From Flavipsychrobacter sp. (GTDB lineage Bacteria > Bacteroidota > Bacteroidia > Chitinophagales > Chitinophagaceae): DNA of 47,259 nt. Of this stretch, positions 1 through 7,484 are shown piece after piece. The stretch lies in contig JAJNBJ010000029.1 of NCBI GenBank assembly GCA_021155965.1, forward strand, positions 1 through 47,259, read 5' to 3'. The notes beneath the pieces are model-generated. The model saw only the letters and a program-made list of their open reading frames with translations. It was not told the DNA's origin and made no database searches. The number at the start of each line of letters is the position of its first letter. Positions within the stretch are counted from its first letter, which is position 1. Made by a program: the position numbers and the translations under genes.

Positions 1-82
1 ACACGCCGTTACTTTCAAAGGATTTTTAATAAAATTGTTGATGTTTATTATGGCTACAACCTTGAATAAACTGACAGACTAA

Positions 83-370
83 CTAGCAACTTGAGTTAAA
101 TAGCATTATGGCAGTCTTCCCCTTTAGTATCCCCATAAAATCTGAAACACTCATCTTCGGTGGAATACTACATACTAAATGAACGTGATCTGGACGAATA
201 TTCAATTCTATGACTTCTACCTCTTTCCATTGACTTATCGTCCGAATCTTATCTTCAACAGCATCAGCAACCATATCCCTGAACACTTGAAATCTATATT
301 TCGGTGTCCAAACTATATGATATACACAATAGTAAAAGCTATGCGATAATTTCCTGTACTTATGACCCAC
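83..370 (-). pseudogene. tnpA: IS200/IS605-type Y1 transposase (TnpA), 3'-truncated
   Basis: The 95-residue product matches the N-terminal two thirds of Y1 HUH transposases: the opening HSFYYCVYHIVWTPKYR and the HUH motif RPDHVHLV near residue 60 are clear. Family members are about 130-150 residues and end in a helix with the catalytic tyrosine plus a WGNHFWARGY-type segment. Here similarity stops after KTAIMLFN and a stop follows four codons later, so the catalytic Tyr is missing and single-strand cleavage should be impossible. No frame downstream restores the lost part, which suggests a rearrangement rather than a point change. The start is GTG at 370; a TATATTTG box (TAnnTTTG) lies just upstream on the minus strand, so the gene may still be transcribed. 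Confidence 0.85.
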
Positions 371-407
371 ATCCCAAATATACTAAACTGGCGAAGCCTT
401 CACACAT

Positions 408-430
408 AACCACCGCCACAGGCGGTGGTT
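408..430. repeat. 10-bp perfect hairpin upstream of tnpA remnant
   Basis: AACCACCGCC, loop ACA, GGCGGTGGTT: a perfect 10-bp stem 38 bp outside the transposase start. IS200/IS605 ends carry subterminal hairpins that TnpA binds as single strands, so this is probably the left-end recognition hairpin of the decayed element. That role is inferred from position and form. Confidence 0.6.
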
Positions 431-503
431 TTAGGGGAATAATAAAACTCCTTCTCCGAAGGCATTCAAACTACCTGTTACACTATTACAGTCCCGATCT
501 GGC

Positions 504-522
504 TTAAGTCTTCGTGACTTAA
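504..522. repeat. 7-bp hairpin TTAAGTC-TTCGT-GACTTAA
   Basis: A perfect 7-bp inverted repeat with a 5-nt loop, 74 bp beyond the first hairpin. It may belong to the same IS end or mark its boundary. No coding frame around it looks real. Confidence 0.4.
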
Positions 523-700
523 ATCCGTAATAAAAAGCAGGACTGTGTCCGGGAAAATATATTCTGCGGTTTAGGTTTGTAATGCACGACGCAAAAGAAA
601 AGTACACCCGCGCCAGCCACTCGCGCAACGTTAAAAAATGAGTATCAAAAAAAACACCCTTAAAACCGCTAAAACCCGCGCCCACAAAAGAAATTTTTTT

Positions 701-748
701 CCTTGACGGTACTGTTTCTGTACCGTCAAGGTACTGTTTTAGTACCTT
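701..748. repeat. Two overlapping perfect hairpins of a dispersed GACGGTAC family
   Basis: Hairpin 1: CCTTGACGGTAC (701-712), 7-nt loop, GTACCGTCAAGG (720-731). Hairpin 2: AAGGTACT (728-735), loop GTTTT, AGTACCTT (741-748). The right arm of the first shares AAGG with the left arm of the second, so only one can form at a time. Hairpin 1 recurs with an identical 24-base stem at 46997-47027; a shorter relative sits at 13917-13937. Confidence 0.8.
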
Positions 749-939
749 CATGGTTTTAAAATTTGTCAGGAACAATAGCATTGTGGAACTTTACTCAACT
801 CCCAAAAAAAATGCCTGCCCGACTACTAACAGGCGGGGGCAAGTTCTTTGAATGACTGACAACTTATTTATCTGCCGAAGTATTTGCGCAGGCATGGCAA
901 CATATGGTGATTTCGGGACGAGGCAAATTATTTTCCGGA

Positions 940-1016
940 GGGTATAATTATACCTTTTTCGGGTATAATTATACCTTTTCAGGGTATAATTATACCCTTT
1001 TATACCCTTTTATACC
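940..1016. promoter_or_regulatory. Tandem array of GGTATAATTATACC palindromes at 21-bp period
   Basis: Three near-identical palindromes start at 940, 961 and 982, spaced exactly 21 bp (two helical turns), followed by two half-sites (TATACCC at 1001, TATACC at 1011). Equal phasing of symmetric sites is typical of cooperative dimeric DNA-binding proteins. The array lies about 250 bp upstream of the T9SS adhesin gene, its nearest plus-strand gene. It could instead be a simple tandem repeat without function; the regulator is unknown. Confidence 0.6.
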
Positions 1017-1061
1017 TGGAAATAAAAACACATAAGCAAGCCCATGGCTCATTTCACACAT

Positions 1062-1116
1062 ATCCGCTAAAAATTATTAACCGCAAACAGGCATTTTCGA
1101 AAATTATACCCTCACT
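1062..1116 (+). repeat. 55-bp direct repeat, copy 1
   Basis: Identical over 55 bp to 4919-4973, in the same orientation. The two copies enclose the adhesin and PorP/SprF genes (3.86 kb start to start). No integrase or tyrosine recombinase is encoded between them. Confidence 0.9.
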
Positions 1117-1268
1117 GCCATGCCGGCACTCACCTAACCGTTAAAAAGGTTTTTCAACCGTTAAAAAAATCCATTTGTCTTTCAGTTACAGTGTAGTTAG
1201 ATTTACATAACCCTGTATTCGTAGTTTTAAATAGATTATTTTTAACTAAACTATATAAACGCTACTGC

Positions 1269-3872
1269 ATGATCACCAGCAAAAATTTAACCGCTTTCTT
1301 TGCGCTGGTTCTTTGCAGCATCTCTGCCTCTGCCCAGATCATCACTACCATTGCGGGAACAGGCACCGCCGGTTTTAGCGGCGATGGCGGGCCCGCTACA
1401 GCCGCGCAAATTAATTCCAACTGGGGTATGGCCCGGGATGCGTCAGGGAATATATACATAGGTGATTTTGGCAACAACAGGATCCGCAAGATCTCCCCTG
1501 CCGGAATTATTACAACCTATGCCGGCAATGGCAGTTCGGCTGCCAGTGGCGATGGTGGGCCGGCCACGGCTGCCGGCCTCAGCGTTACCGGTGTGGCTAC
1601 ACATGGCACAGACGTTTATTTTGCCGATGTATTCAGTTCGCGTATACGCAAAATAAATGCTGCCGGTATCATCACTACAGTTGCGGGCAATGGCGTTGGC
1701 GGCTATAGTGGAGATGGCGGCCCGGCCACAGCAGCCAGCATCTCTAACCCTAACGGATTATGGATAGACCCTGCAGGCAATATTTACATTCCCGACCAGG
1801 GCACTAATTACGTGCGTAAGGTAAATACTGCGGGCATCATCAACCGCATTGCCGGATCCGGCGTGGCAGGATTTAGCGGCGATGGTGGGCCGGCCACACT
1901 TGCACGGTTCAATCTCACCGATAATGTAGCTGTGGACCCTGCAGGGAATGTATTCGTAACCGACTGGAGTAATGACCGTCTCAGGAGAATAAATACTTCG
2001 GGCATTATTAATACATATGTAGGCACCGGTACATTGGGTTTCAGTGGCGATGGCGGGTCGGCAACGGCCGCAAATGTAAGGGGGCCAACGGGGATAGATT
2101 TTGATGGTGCAGGCGGTATATTTTTGTGCGATGTGGATAATCACCGTATCCGCAAAACAGACGCGGCTGGCATTATCACAACTATTGCCGGTACAGGGGC
2201 AGCAACATTTGGCGGAGATGGGGGGCCGGCAACTGCGGCACAGTTGCACAGGCCTGTGAAGGTGGTGTGGGATGGAACTTCTAAGCTCTATATTTCTGAC
2301 AGGAACAACAACCGTATACGCATGATCGAGTTTACTGTTGTTGTTACTAATGTTCCTCCCTCTTTTACCGGTGGAGTTTCGCAATCGCTTACGCTCTGCG
2401 AGAACGCCCCGGCCACCAGCATCAACACTTTGCTGGCTATTACGGATCCGGATATAGGACAGACCGAAACATGGAGCCTGCTCACTGCCCCATTACATGG
2501 CACAGCAGTGGTGGCCTATACAATCACATCTACCGGCGGCACCCTTACGCCCACAGGCCTCACCTACACCCCCGCAACCGGGTACACCGGCCTCGATTCC
2601 TTCAAAGTATCTGTTACCGACGGCACAGGTGCAGATACTATCACCATTTATGTTACTATCGATCCATTGCCGGTTGCCGGCACTATTTCCGGGCCATCCA
2701 GGGTTTGTGCAGGTGCAAACATTACACTTACCAGCTCCGTGACCGGGGGCACATGGAGCAGCAGTAACCCGGCGGTAGCTACAGTTACAGCAGGCGGTAG
2801 CGTATCGGGCGTATCTGCAGGTACAACCGTTATTTCTTACACCGTCTCCAACTCCTGCGGCACAGCCGCTGCCACTCATACCGTCACTGTCGATCCTCTT
2901 CCGGCCATTGGAACAATTGACGGTAGATCGCCACTGTGCATGGGCGCTGTTGTTACATTTACCAACAGTGCTGCCGGTGGCACCTGGAGCAGCAGTAACC
3001 CGGCGGTTGCCACTATTGGCAGCTCATCAGGTGTTGTAACGGCCGTTGGTGTCGGATCAACAACTATTACCTACACCATCAGCACATTTGGCTGCACCAA
3101 TACGGCAATATTTTCGCTGGCTGTAACTACGGCCTCTATACTTAAGCTTTTCAGCACTGTTGCCAGTGTTAAGTGCAATGGCGACAGTAACGGCAGTATA
3201 AATATCACGGTTTCAGGCGGCACTGGCCCGTATGTTTATAGTTGGTCTAACGGCGCAACAGTTGCCACACAAACAGGATTGCCGGCCGGCCTGTATAGTG
3301 TGCAGGTTACAGATGCCGGCATCAACTGCACCGGTAATTTGAATGTAGCCATTGTTGCACCTGCCGTTATGGAAGTAGATGGAACAGCGACCAATGATCT
3401 ATGCGACAAAGGCATAGGGACAATAAGCATTTCTGTTACGGGTGGAGAGACCCCGTATAGCTACTTATGGTCGTTCAACGATGTCCGTAAAAATGTAACC
3501 GGGCTGACCGCAGGTACCTACACCGTGACCGTGACAGACAAGAACCAATGCAAAAAAATGTTCTCGGCTACGGTGAACGCAGATTTTTGTGCCGAGATCA
3601 CCATTCATGACGTGATCACACCTAATGGAGACGGATTAAATGATATGTGGGTGATCGAAGGACTGAGCAATTATACGGGCAATTCCGTTCAGTTGTTCGA
3701 TAAATGGGGTGACCTCGTATACAGGGCGGAGCGGTATATGAACGATTTTTCGGGCACGGGCATTGGTGGCGACCTCCCCGATGGTACCTATTTCTACCTG
3801 GTAAAGCTGAACAGTGCTAATCCACCGGACGGTAAAAATGAATATACGGGCAGCCTGCTCATCAAGCGATAA
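1269..3872 (+). CDS. T9SS type B cargo: NHL propeller, Ig-like and SprB-like surface protein
   Basis: 867 residues, probably exported across the outer membrane by the type IX system and anchored at the surface. Order: signal peptide (1-22, ending SISASA); six NHL-type repeats of about 56 residues (24-355), each with a (G/S)GDGG(P/S)AT core, expected to close a six-bladed propeller; a cadherin-like domain (361-465); two nearly identical Big_2 Ig-like domains (466-541, 542-620), both with the stretch GGTWSSSNPAVAT; two SprB-type repeats (633-700, 703-770); and a C-terminal sorting domain (776-867) opening ITPNGDGLNDMWVIEGL and ending in LIKR, the gliding-associated type B signature. The PorP/SprF partner begins 8 bp downstream. 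Ligand unknown; adhesion is an inference from the domains. Confidence 0.9.
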   Translation: MITSKNLTAFFALVLCSISASAQIITTIAGTGTAGFSGDGGPATAAQINSNWGMARDASGNIYIGDFGNNRIRKISPAGIITTYAGNGSSAASGDGGPATAAGLSVTGVATHGTDVYFADVFSSRIRKINAAGIITTVAGNGVGGYSGDGGPATAASISNPNGLWIDPAGNIYIPDQGTNYVRKVNTAGIINRIAGSGVAGFSGDGGPATLARFNLTDNVAVDPAGNVFVTDWSNDRLRRINTSGIINTYVGTGTLGFSGDGGSATAANVRGPTGIDFDGAGGIFLCDVDNHRIRKTDAAGIITTIAGTGAATFGGDGGPATAAQLHRPVKVVWDGTSKLYISDRNNNRIRMIEFTVVVTNVPPSFTGGVSQSLTLCENAPATSINTLLAITDPDIGQTETWSLLTAPLHGTAVVAYTITSTGGTLTPTGLTYTPATGYTGLDSFKVSVTDGTGADTITIYVTIDPLPVAGTISGPSRVCAGANITLTSSVTGGTWSSSNPAVATVTAGGSVSGVSAGTTVISYTVSNSCGTAAATHTVTVDPLPAIGTIDGRSPLCMGAVVTFTNSAAGGTWSSSNPAVATIGSSSGVVTAVGVGSTTITYTISTFGCTNTAIFSLAVTTASILKLFSTVASVKCNGDSNGSINITVSGGTGPYVYSWSNGATVATQTGLPAGLYSVQVTDAGINCTGNLNVAIVAPAVMEVDGTATNDLCDKGIGTISISVTGGETPYSYLWSFNDVRKNVTGLTAGTYTVTVTDKNQCKKMFSATVNADFCAEITIHDVITPNGDGLNDMWVIEGLSNYTGNSVQLFDKWGDLVYRAERYMNDFSGTGIGGDLPDGTYFYLVKLNSANPPDGKNEYTGSLLIKR

Positions 3873-3880
3873 AAAAAATC

Positions 3881-4858
3881 ATGATCAAAACTTCTTTTAT
3901 GCGCAAACCGGCTTGTATATTTTACCTGGTGTATCTCTTCTGCAACTGTGCACAGGCGCAAACGGAAGTGCACAGCACTATGTTTATGTTCAATAAACTG
4001 CTGTTCAACCCTGCCTATACTGGTAGCAGGGAGATAGTATCGGCCAGGGCAGGTTACCGTAGCCAGTGGAGTGCCATAAAAGGGGCACCTAAATCTTACT
4101 GCTTTTCTGCCGATGCACCACTGGGCAGCAAATTCAGGGAATTCAGAGAAGCGGCTATAGGGCTGTCTTTCAGCAATGAGCAGATCGGGGTGGAACGTAA
4201 GCAAAACATATTCGGGTACTACGCCTACCGCATACAGATGAAAAATGAGGCTATCCTTTCCATGGGGATCAGCGGCGGGGCGCAAATGTACAGTGCCAAT
4301 TACAGCGAGCTCGATCCGTATCATGCCAACGACCCCAACCTGGCAAGGGATGTAAAGGCCAGTATGTTACCCAATTGCGGTGCAGGTATCTTCTATTACA
4401 ACACCGATTATTATTTTGGCTTTGCCGTACCCAATATTCTGCAGAACTATTACGACAATACCGAAAAGATCAATGGCAATAAGGCGCAGCAAGTAAGGGG
4501 GTATTACGCAAGCGGGGGATATGTGTTTCATGTAAACGACGCTTGCGATGTGCTACCCCAGGTAATGGCCCGTTACCAGAGCAATGGCAGGTACCAGGTG
4601 CCTTTCAATATGGATATAAATATTTCTGCAATAGCAAGGCAGCGGATACTGTTCGGGCTCACTTATCGTACTGATAGGTCTATTGAGACTATACTTCAAT
4701 TGCAAGCTACCCGAACTATAAACATCGGGTATGCATATGACTATGTAATGTCTACCCTTAATGAGTACAATGGTGGCGCTCACGAACTAACAGTTGGATT
4801 TGACATGCGGCGGCGTGAAGACCGCTATGAACCCGCACGTTTTGCGAAGTTGTTCTGA
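3881..4858 (+). CDS. PorP/SprF family type IX secretion membrane protein
   Basis: 325 residues with a signal peptide (cleavage near CAQA) and the PorP/SprF start pattern MFMFNKLLFNPAYTGSREIVSARAGYRSQW. This family forms an outer-membrane beta-barrel that works with type B-sorted T9SS cargo; such pairs are usually adjacent, as here. The start ATG at 3881 is 8 bp after the cargo stop codon, so translation is probably coupled. The protein is most likely dedicated to its neighbour. A shadow frame overlaps the cargo 3' end but has no support. Confidence 0.92.
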   Translation: MIKTSFMRKPACIFYLVYLFCNCAQAQTEVHSTMFMFNKLLFNPAYTGSREIVSARAGYRSQWSAIKGAPKSYCFSADAPLGSKFREFREAAIGLSFSNEQIGVERKQNIFGYYAYRIQMKNEAILSMGISGGAQMYSANYSELDPYHANDPNLARDVKASMLPNCGAGIFYYNTDYYFGFAVPNILQNYYDNTEKINGNKAQQVRGYYASGGYVFHVNDACDVLPQVMARYQSNGRYQVPFNMDINISAIARQRILFGLTYRTDRSIETILQLQATRTINIGYAYDYVMSTLNEYNGGAHELTVGFDMRRREDRYEPARFAKLF

Positions 4859-4869
4859 TACTTTTCCGC

Positions 4870-4900
4870 CTTTGTTGGTCTTATTTTCTGACCACCAAAG
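4870..4900. terminator. Imperfect 11-bp hairpin between convergent genes
   Basis: CTTTGTTGGTC (4870-4880) pairs with GACCACCAAAG (4890-4900) with one mismatch and a T-rich 9-nt loop. It sits just after the PorP/SprF stop and before the 3' end of the convergent HPP gene. There is no clear U-tract, so termination is only probable. Confidence 0.4.
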
Positions 4901-4918
4901 CATCAGGGATCGAGGATG

Positions 4919-4973
4919 ATCCGCTAAAAATTATTAACCGCAAACAGGCATTTTCGAAAATTATACCCTCACT
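4919..4973 (+). repeat. 55-bp direct repeat, copy 2 (overlaps HPP gene stop)
   Basis: Identical to 1062-1116. Its right end covers the stop codon and last bases of the minus-strand HPP gene (stop at 4969-4971). Copy 1 lies in non-coding DNA, so copy 2 next to the gene may be the original and copy 1 the duplicate made when the adhesin cassette arrived. Confidence 0.9.
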
Positions 4974-5643
4974 CCTCCACCGCCTCCGCCACCCTGACTT
5001 GATTCATTTTGCGCCGCTGCCCCCTTATTGCCGCAACGCGTACCCTTGCCCTTCGCATAAACAACATCCTGTTAATAGTTTTTGTGAAGCGTTCATCGGC
5101 TGGGTATTTGCGGTCTTTGGTCATATTATTAAATACCAGGCCTACAACCAGCATGATCACTGCACCCGTCAATACAGGGAACAAGACAAACACATAACCC
5201 AGGCTTTTAATTTTTGCCGATCCTGTAACTGCTATCAGTGCTGTTGCGCCACCGGGCGGGTGAATGGTCTTTGTTACCCTCATCAGCATAATTGCCACCG
5301 AAACCGCAAGCGGGGCCGTGAGCCAAATAATGTCAGGCAATATCTTGGCTACTGTTACGCCCACTACGGCCCCAACTAGATGGCCGCCAATAAGGTTACG
5401 TGGCTGCGAAAAAGGGCTTTGGATAACACCATAAACCAGTACACTGGAAGCACCGAACGAACCGATCAGGAAGATATTCTCATATTCAGACAGGTGTATT
5501 TTGGTTTGCAAATATGCAATTATAGCTATCGCAACAAACGAACCTGCAAACGACCAGAAATGCTCCTGCGAATTGGTCAGCGTTTCTTTAAAAATAAAAT
5601 ATCTTGATTCGCCCGGCCGGCGGTCATTGTTTTTGCTGATCAT
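4969..5643 (-). CDS. HPP family integral membrane protein
   Basis: 224 residues with four to five hydrophobic segments (about 28-185) and the family motif in TKTIHPPGGATALIAVTG near residue 125. HPP proteins are small inner-membrane proteins; a plant plastid relative has been linked to nitrite transport, but bacterial substrates are mostly unknown. The C-terminal 35 residues are very basic (FMRRARVRVAAIRGQRRK) before an acidic end, fitting a cytoplasmic tail. Transcribed alone, convergent with the PorP/SprF gene; its stop lies inside the 55-bp repeat. Confidence 0.85.
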   Translation of the reverse strand: MISKNNDRRPGESRYFIFKETLTNSQEHFWSFAGSFVAIAIIAYLQTKIHLSEYENIFLIGSFGASSVLVYGVIQSPFSQPRNLIGGHLVGAVVGVTVAKILPDIIWLTAPLAVSVAIMLMRVTKTIHPPGGATALIAVTGSAKIKSLGYVFVLFPVLTGAVIMLVVGLVFNNMTKDRKYPADERFTKTINRMLFMRRARVRVAAIRGQRRKMNQVRVAEAVEE

Positions 5644-5749
5644 AGTGAATTTACCTGGAAAAGGGCTGCAAATTTAGGGAATTTGCCCGGACTGACCGAT
5701 ATCATCCCTATCTATGATGCCGAACATGTTTACCGCCGTTGCCCAACAA

Positions 5750-5757
5750 TACATTTG
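5750..5757 (+). promoter_or_regulatory. Promoter -7 element TACATTTG
   Basis: Matches the Bacteroidota -7 consensus TAnnTTTG and ends 17 bp before the lipoprotein start codon. I did not find a convincing -33 box. Confidence 0.5.
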
Positions 5758-5774
5758 CCGAAATATTATAACAA

Positions 5775-6158
5775 ATGAGAACAATAATTACTGTGGCAGC
5801 ACTTGTGTTAATGAGCTTTCTATACTCCTGCCGGCATAAAGCAAACGAGCCTGTGCCAGCCGCATCTATGACAGTGTTGCAACCTGTAGCCAACCAGGTT
5901 TTCAAACACGGCGATGTTATCAAAATTTCAGGAACCATAAACGGGCTGGAAACCATGCACGGGTATAGGGTGTACATAATTGGCAATGACGGGGATTCAC
6001 TTTGCTGTATCAAAAACCACACGCATGCCAATACCATTACCATTGACGAATCGTGGGTAGATTCTTCCAGCGCCACAACGGCAAACATCATCATTTCCTC
6101 GGCCATTAACCATGAAGGCGATGAAGTGAAGAAAGTGGTACCAATAAAATTTGAGTAG
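5775..6158 (+). CDS. Small putative lipoprotein, Ig-like fold
   Basis: 127 residues with a short hydrophobic leader and lipobox LYSC near residue 19, so it is probably lipidated and envelope-bound. The mature part (VLQPVANQVFKHGDVIKISGTI...) has alternating strand patterns and a P-x-x-x-x-x-F-x-x-G-D-x-I core resembling the small Ig-like DUF4625-type lipoproteins of Bacteroidota. Function unknown. A TAnnTTTG promoter lies upstream and a hairpin with a T-run follows, so it looks monocistronic. Confidence 0.75.
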   Translation: MRTIITVAALVLMSFLYSCRHKANEPVPAASMTVLQPVANQVFKHGDVIKISGTINGLETMHGYRVYIIGNDGDSLCCIKNHTHANTITIDESWVDSSSATTANIIISSAINHEGDEVKKVVPIKFE

Positions 6159-6185
6159 TTATCAGATAGGTATTACAGGTGGTTA

Positions 6186-6224
6186 TTCAGGTGTATGATG
6201 TTATTCACATACCTGAAGTTTTTT
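6186..6224 (+). terminator. Rho-independent terminator after the lipoprotein gene
   Basis: TTCAGG...CCTGAA stem continued by TATG/CATA with a 2-nt bulge, followed by GTTTTTT on the plus strand. It sits 28 bp after the stop, between convergent genes. Confidence 0.7.
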
Positions 6225-6261
6225 AAACCCTCCTCATGCCCTTACATGAAATTGTACGGCA

Positions 6262-7470
6262 TCACCGGATATGCATACCACCCTTGCTGTCAATATAACT
6301 ATTAGTGTTGTGCATTGCGTTAAACCTATCCTGCGACAATGCACGGTAATCAGGCTGAGCAGACGCCTTGTGTGTCCCCTGCCTGAAAGTACGGTCTTCA
6401 TATACAGGGGCTTCCCGGCGCCTTTTCAGTTCTGCCTGCCATTCTTTTTCCCTTTGTTCCGCAGCTAATTGCTGCCCCCTGCGAAATGCTACGATCTCTT
6501 CTATCTCGAAACTTTTCCAGAAATCAAGCTCGTGTAACATTTCCTGCATGCCGTAATCCGTCGTTACAAATGGGTCGGTTTTTTCATCTATAGTTTTCCA
6601 GCTCCGCCCCTTGTCATCGGATTTGACGATCTCTCGTACATACCCTGGATCTTTCTTTTTTTCGTTGGTAACCTGCACCTTAATAGCATAGATATTATCA
6701 CCATCAAGAGCAAAATATCTTGCCCTAAACTCAGCTTGTTCCCATTTTCTTGCATTTTTACTTAATATCCAAAGCACATAACCGCGACGTGTAGACCGGT
6801 CTCCCATACTATGCTGGTATTGACAAAATGTAGCCACAATATTATCCCCCGAAGCATTTACATCATTGGGGCGTACACCTTCACTTTTTACTATATCCCA
6901 CTTTACCCCATCAGCCGACGAATAAAATATCTCTTGCCCGGATTCGGCTTTTGCCAAGACAAGTACACAACTTTTAACCGCGATCGCCGTTGACGCAAAT
7001 TTTTCCTTTAGCCCAGGATCGGCGGCCCAGTGCGCGCCCTCATCTGTAGATACATACAAACCTTTATCGGTTGCTGCAAATAACCTTCCCTTAAATACGC
7101 ATACATCCATTACCCGCTCCCTATCAGCCGCCACAGTAACCCACTTCCAGCTATCACCATTATCAGTAGAAATGAACAGCAGTAGATCGGGGAAAAAACC
7201 AACTGCAAAAATATTCTTGCCAACACTGACCAGTTTTATGGTCCAGGCGGGTGCAGGCAAACCATTGACCAGGCGCCATACTTTTCCGCTATCGGCAGAA
7301 CGATAGATACCCTTCTTTGTTCCGGCAAAAATATTGTCGCCGCAAACTGCCATAGAAGTGATCACCGTCTTTGATTCGTCATCGTCAATGGTAGATTGAC
7401 CAAGCGCAAAATTATTGATGCCTGCGACCACGAGCATTGCTATACAGAGGAGCTGTTTTGATAAATTCAT
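6262..7470 (-). CDS. Secreted BNR-repeat beta-propeller protein
   Basis: 402 residues with a signal peptide (about 1-24, ending FALG). At least five BNR/Asp-box repeats are visible: SADSGKVW, STDNGDSW, STDEGAHW, SSADGVKW and SDDKGRSW, as in sialidase-like and YCF48-like propellers. These repeats define a fold, not an activity; the Arg triad and RIP motif of true sialidases are not evident, so enzymatic activity should not be assumed. The last 80 residues are charged (AAEQREKEWQAELKRRREAP) and may form a helix outside the propeller. The HNH gene ends 14 bp upstream but differs in composition and probably in origin. Confidence 0.8.
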   Translation of the reverse strand: MNLSKQLLCIAMLVVAGINNFALGQSTIDDDESKTVITSMAVCGDNIFAGTKKGIYRSADSGKVWRLVNGLPAPAWTIKLVSVGKNIFAVGFFPDLLLFISTDNGDSWKWVTVAADRERVMDVCVFKGRLFAATDKGLYVSTDEGAHWAADPGLKEKFASTAIAVKSCVLVLAKAESGQEIFYSSADGVKWDIVKSEGVRPNDVNASGDNIVATFCQYQHSMGDRSTRRGYVLWILSKNARKWEQAEFRARYFALDGDNIYAIKVQVTNEKKKDPGYVREIVKSDDKGRSWKTIDEKTDPFVTTDYGMQEMLHELDFWKSFEIEEIVAFRRGQQLAAEQREKEWQAELKRRREAPVYEDRTFRQGTHKASAQPDYRALSQDRFNAMHNTNSYIDSKGGMHIR

Positions 7471-7484
7471 TTCAGTTGATTTTC

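Noticed and set aside
431-781. 116-residue open frame on the minus strand
   Set aside because: It runs through three perfect hairpins and has no recognisable domain or start signal; the codons are by-products of repeats.
940-1016. CRISPR-like repeat array
   Set aside because: The repeats are separated by only 6-7 near-identical bases, not by unique spacers, and no cas genes are present.
1758-2384. 208-residue minus-strand frame inside the adhesin gene
   Set aside because: A shadow of the Gly/Thr-rich NHL repeats; no signal, domain or start context.
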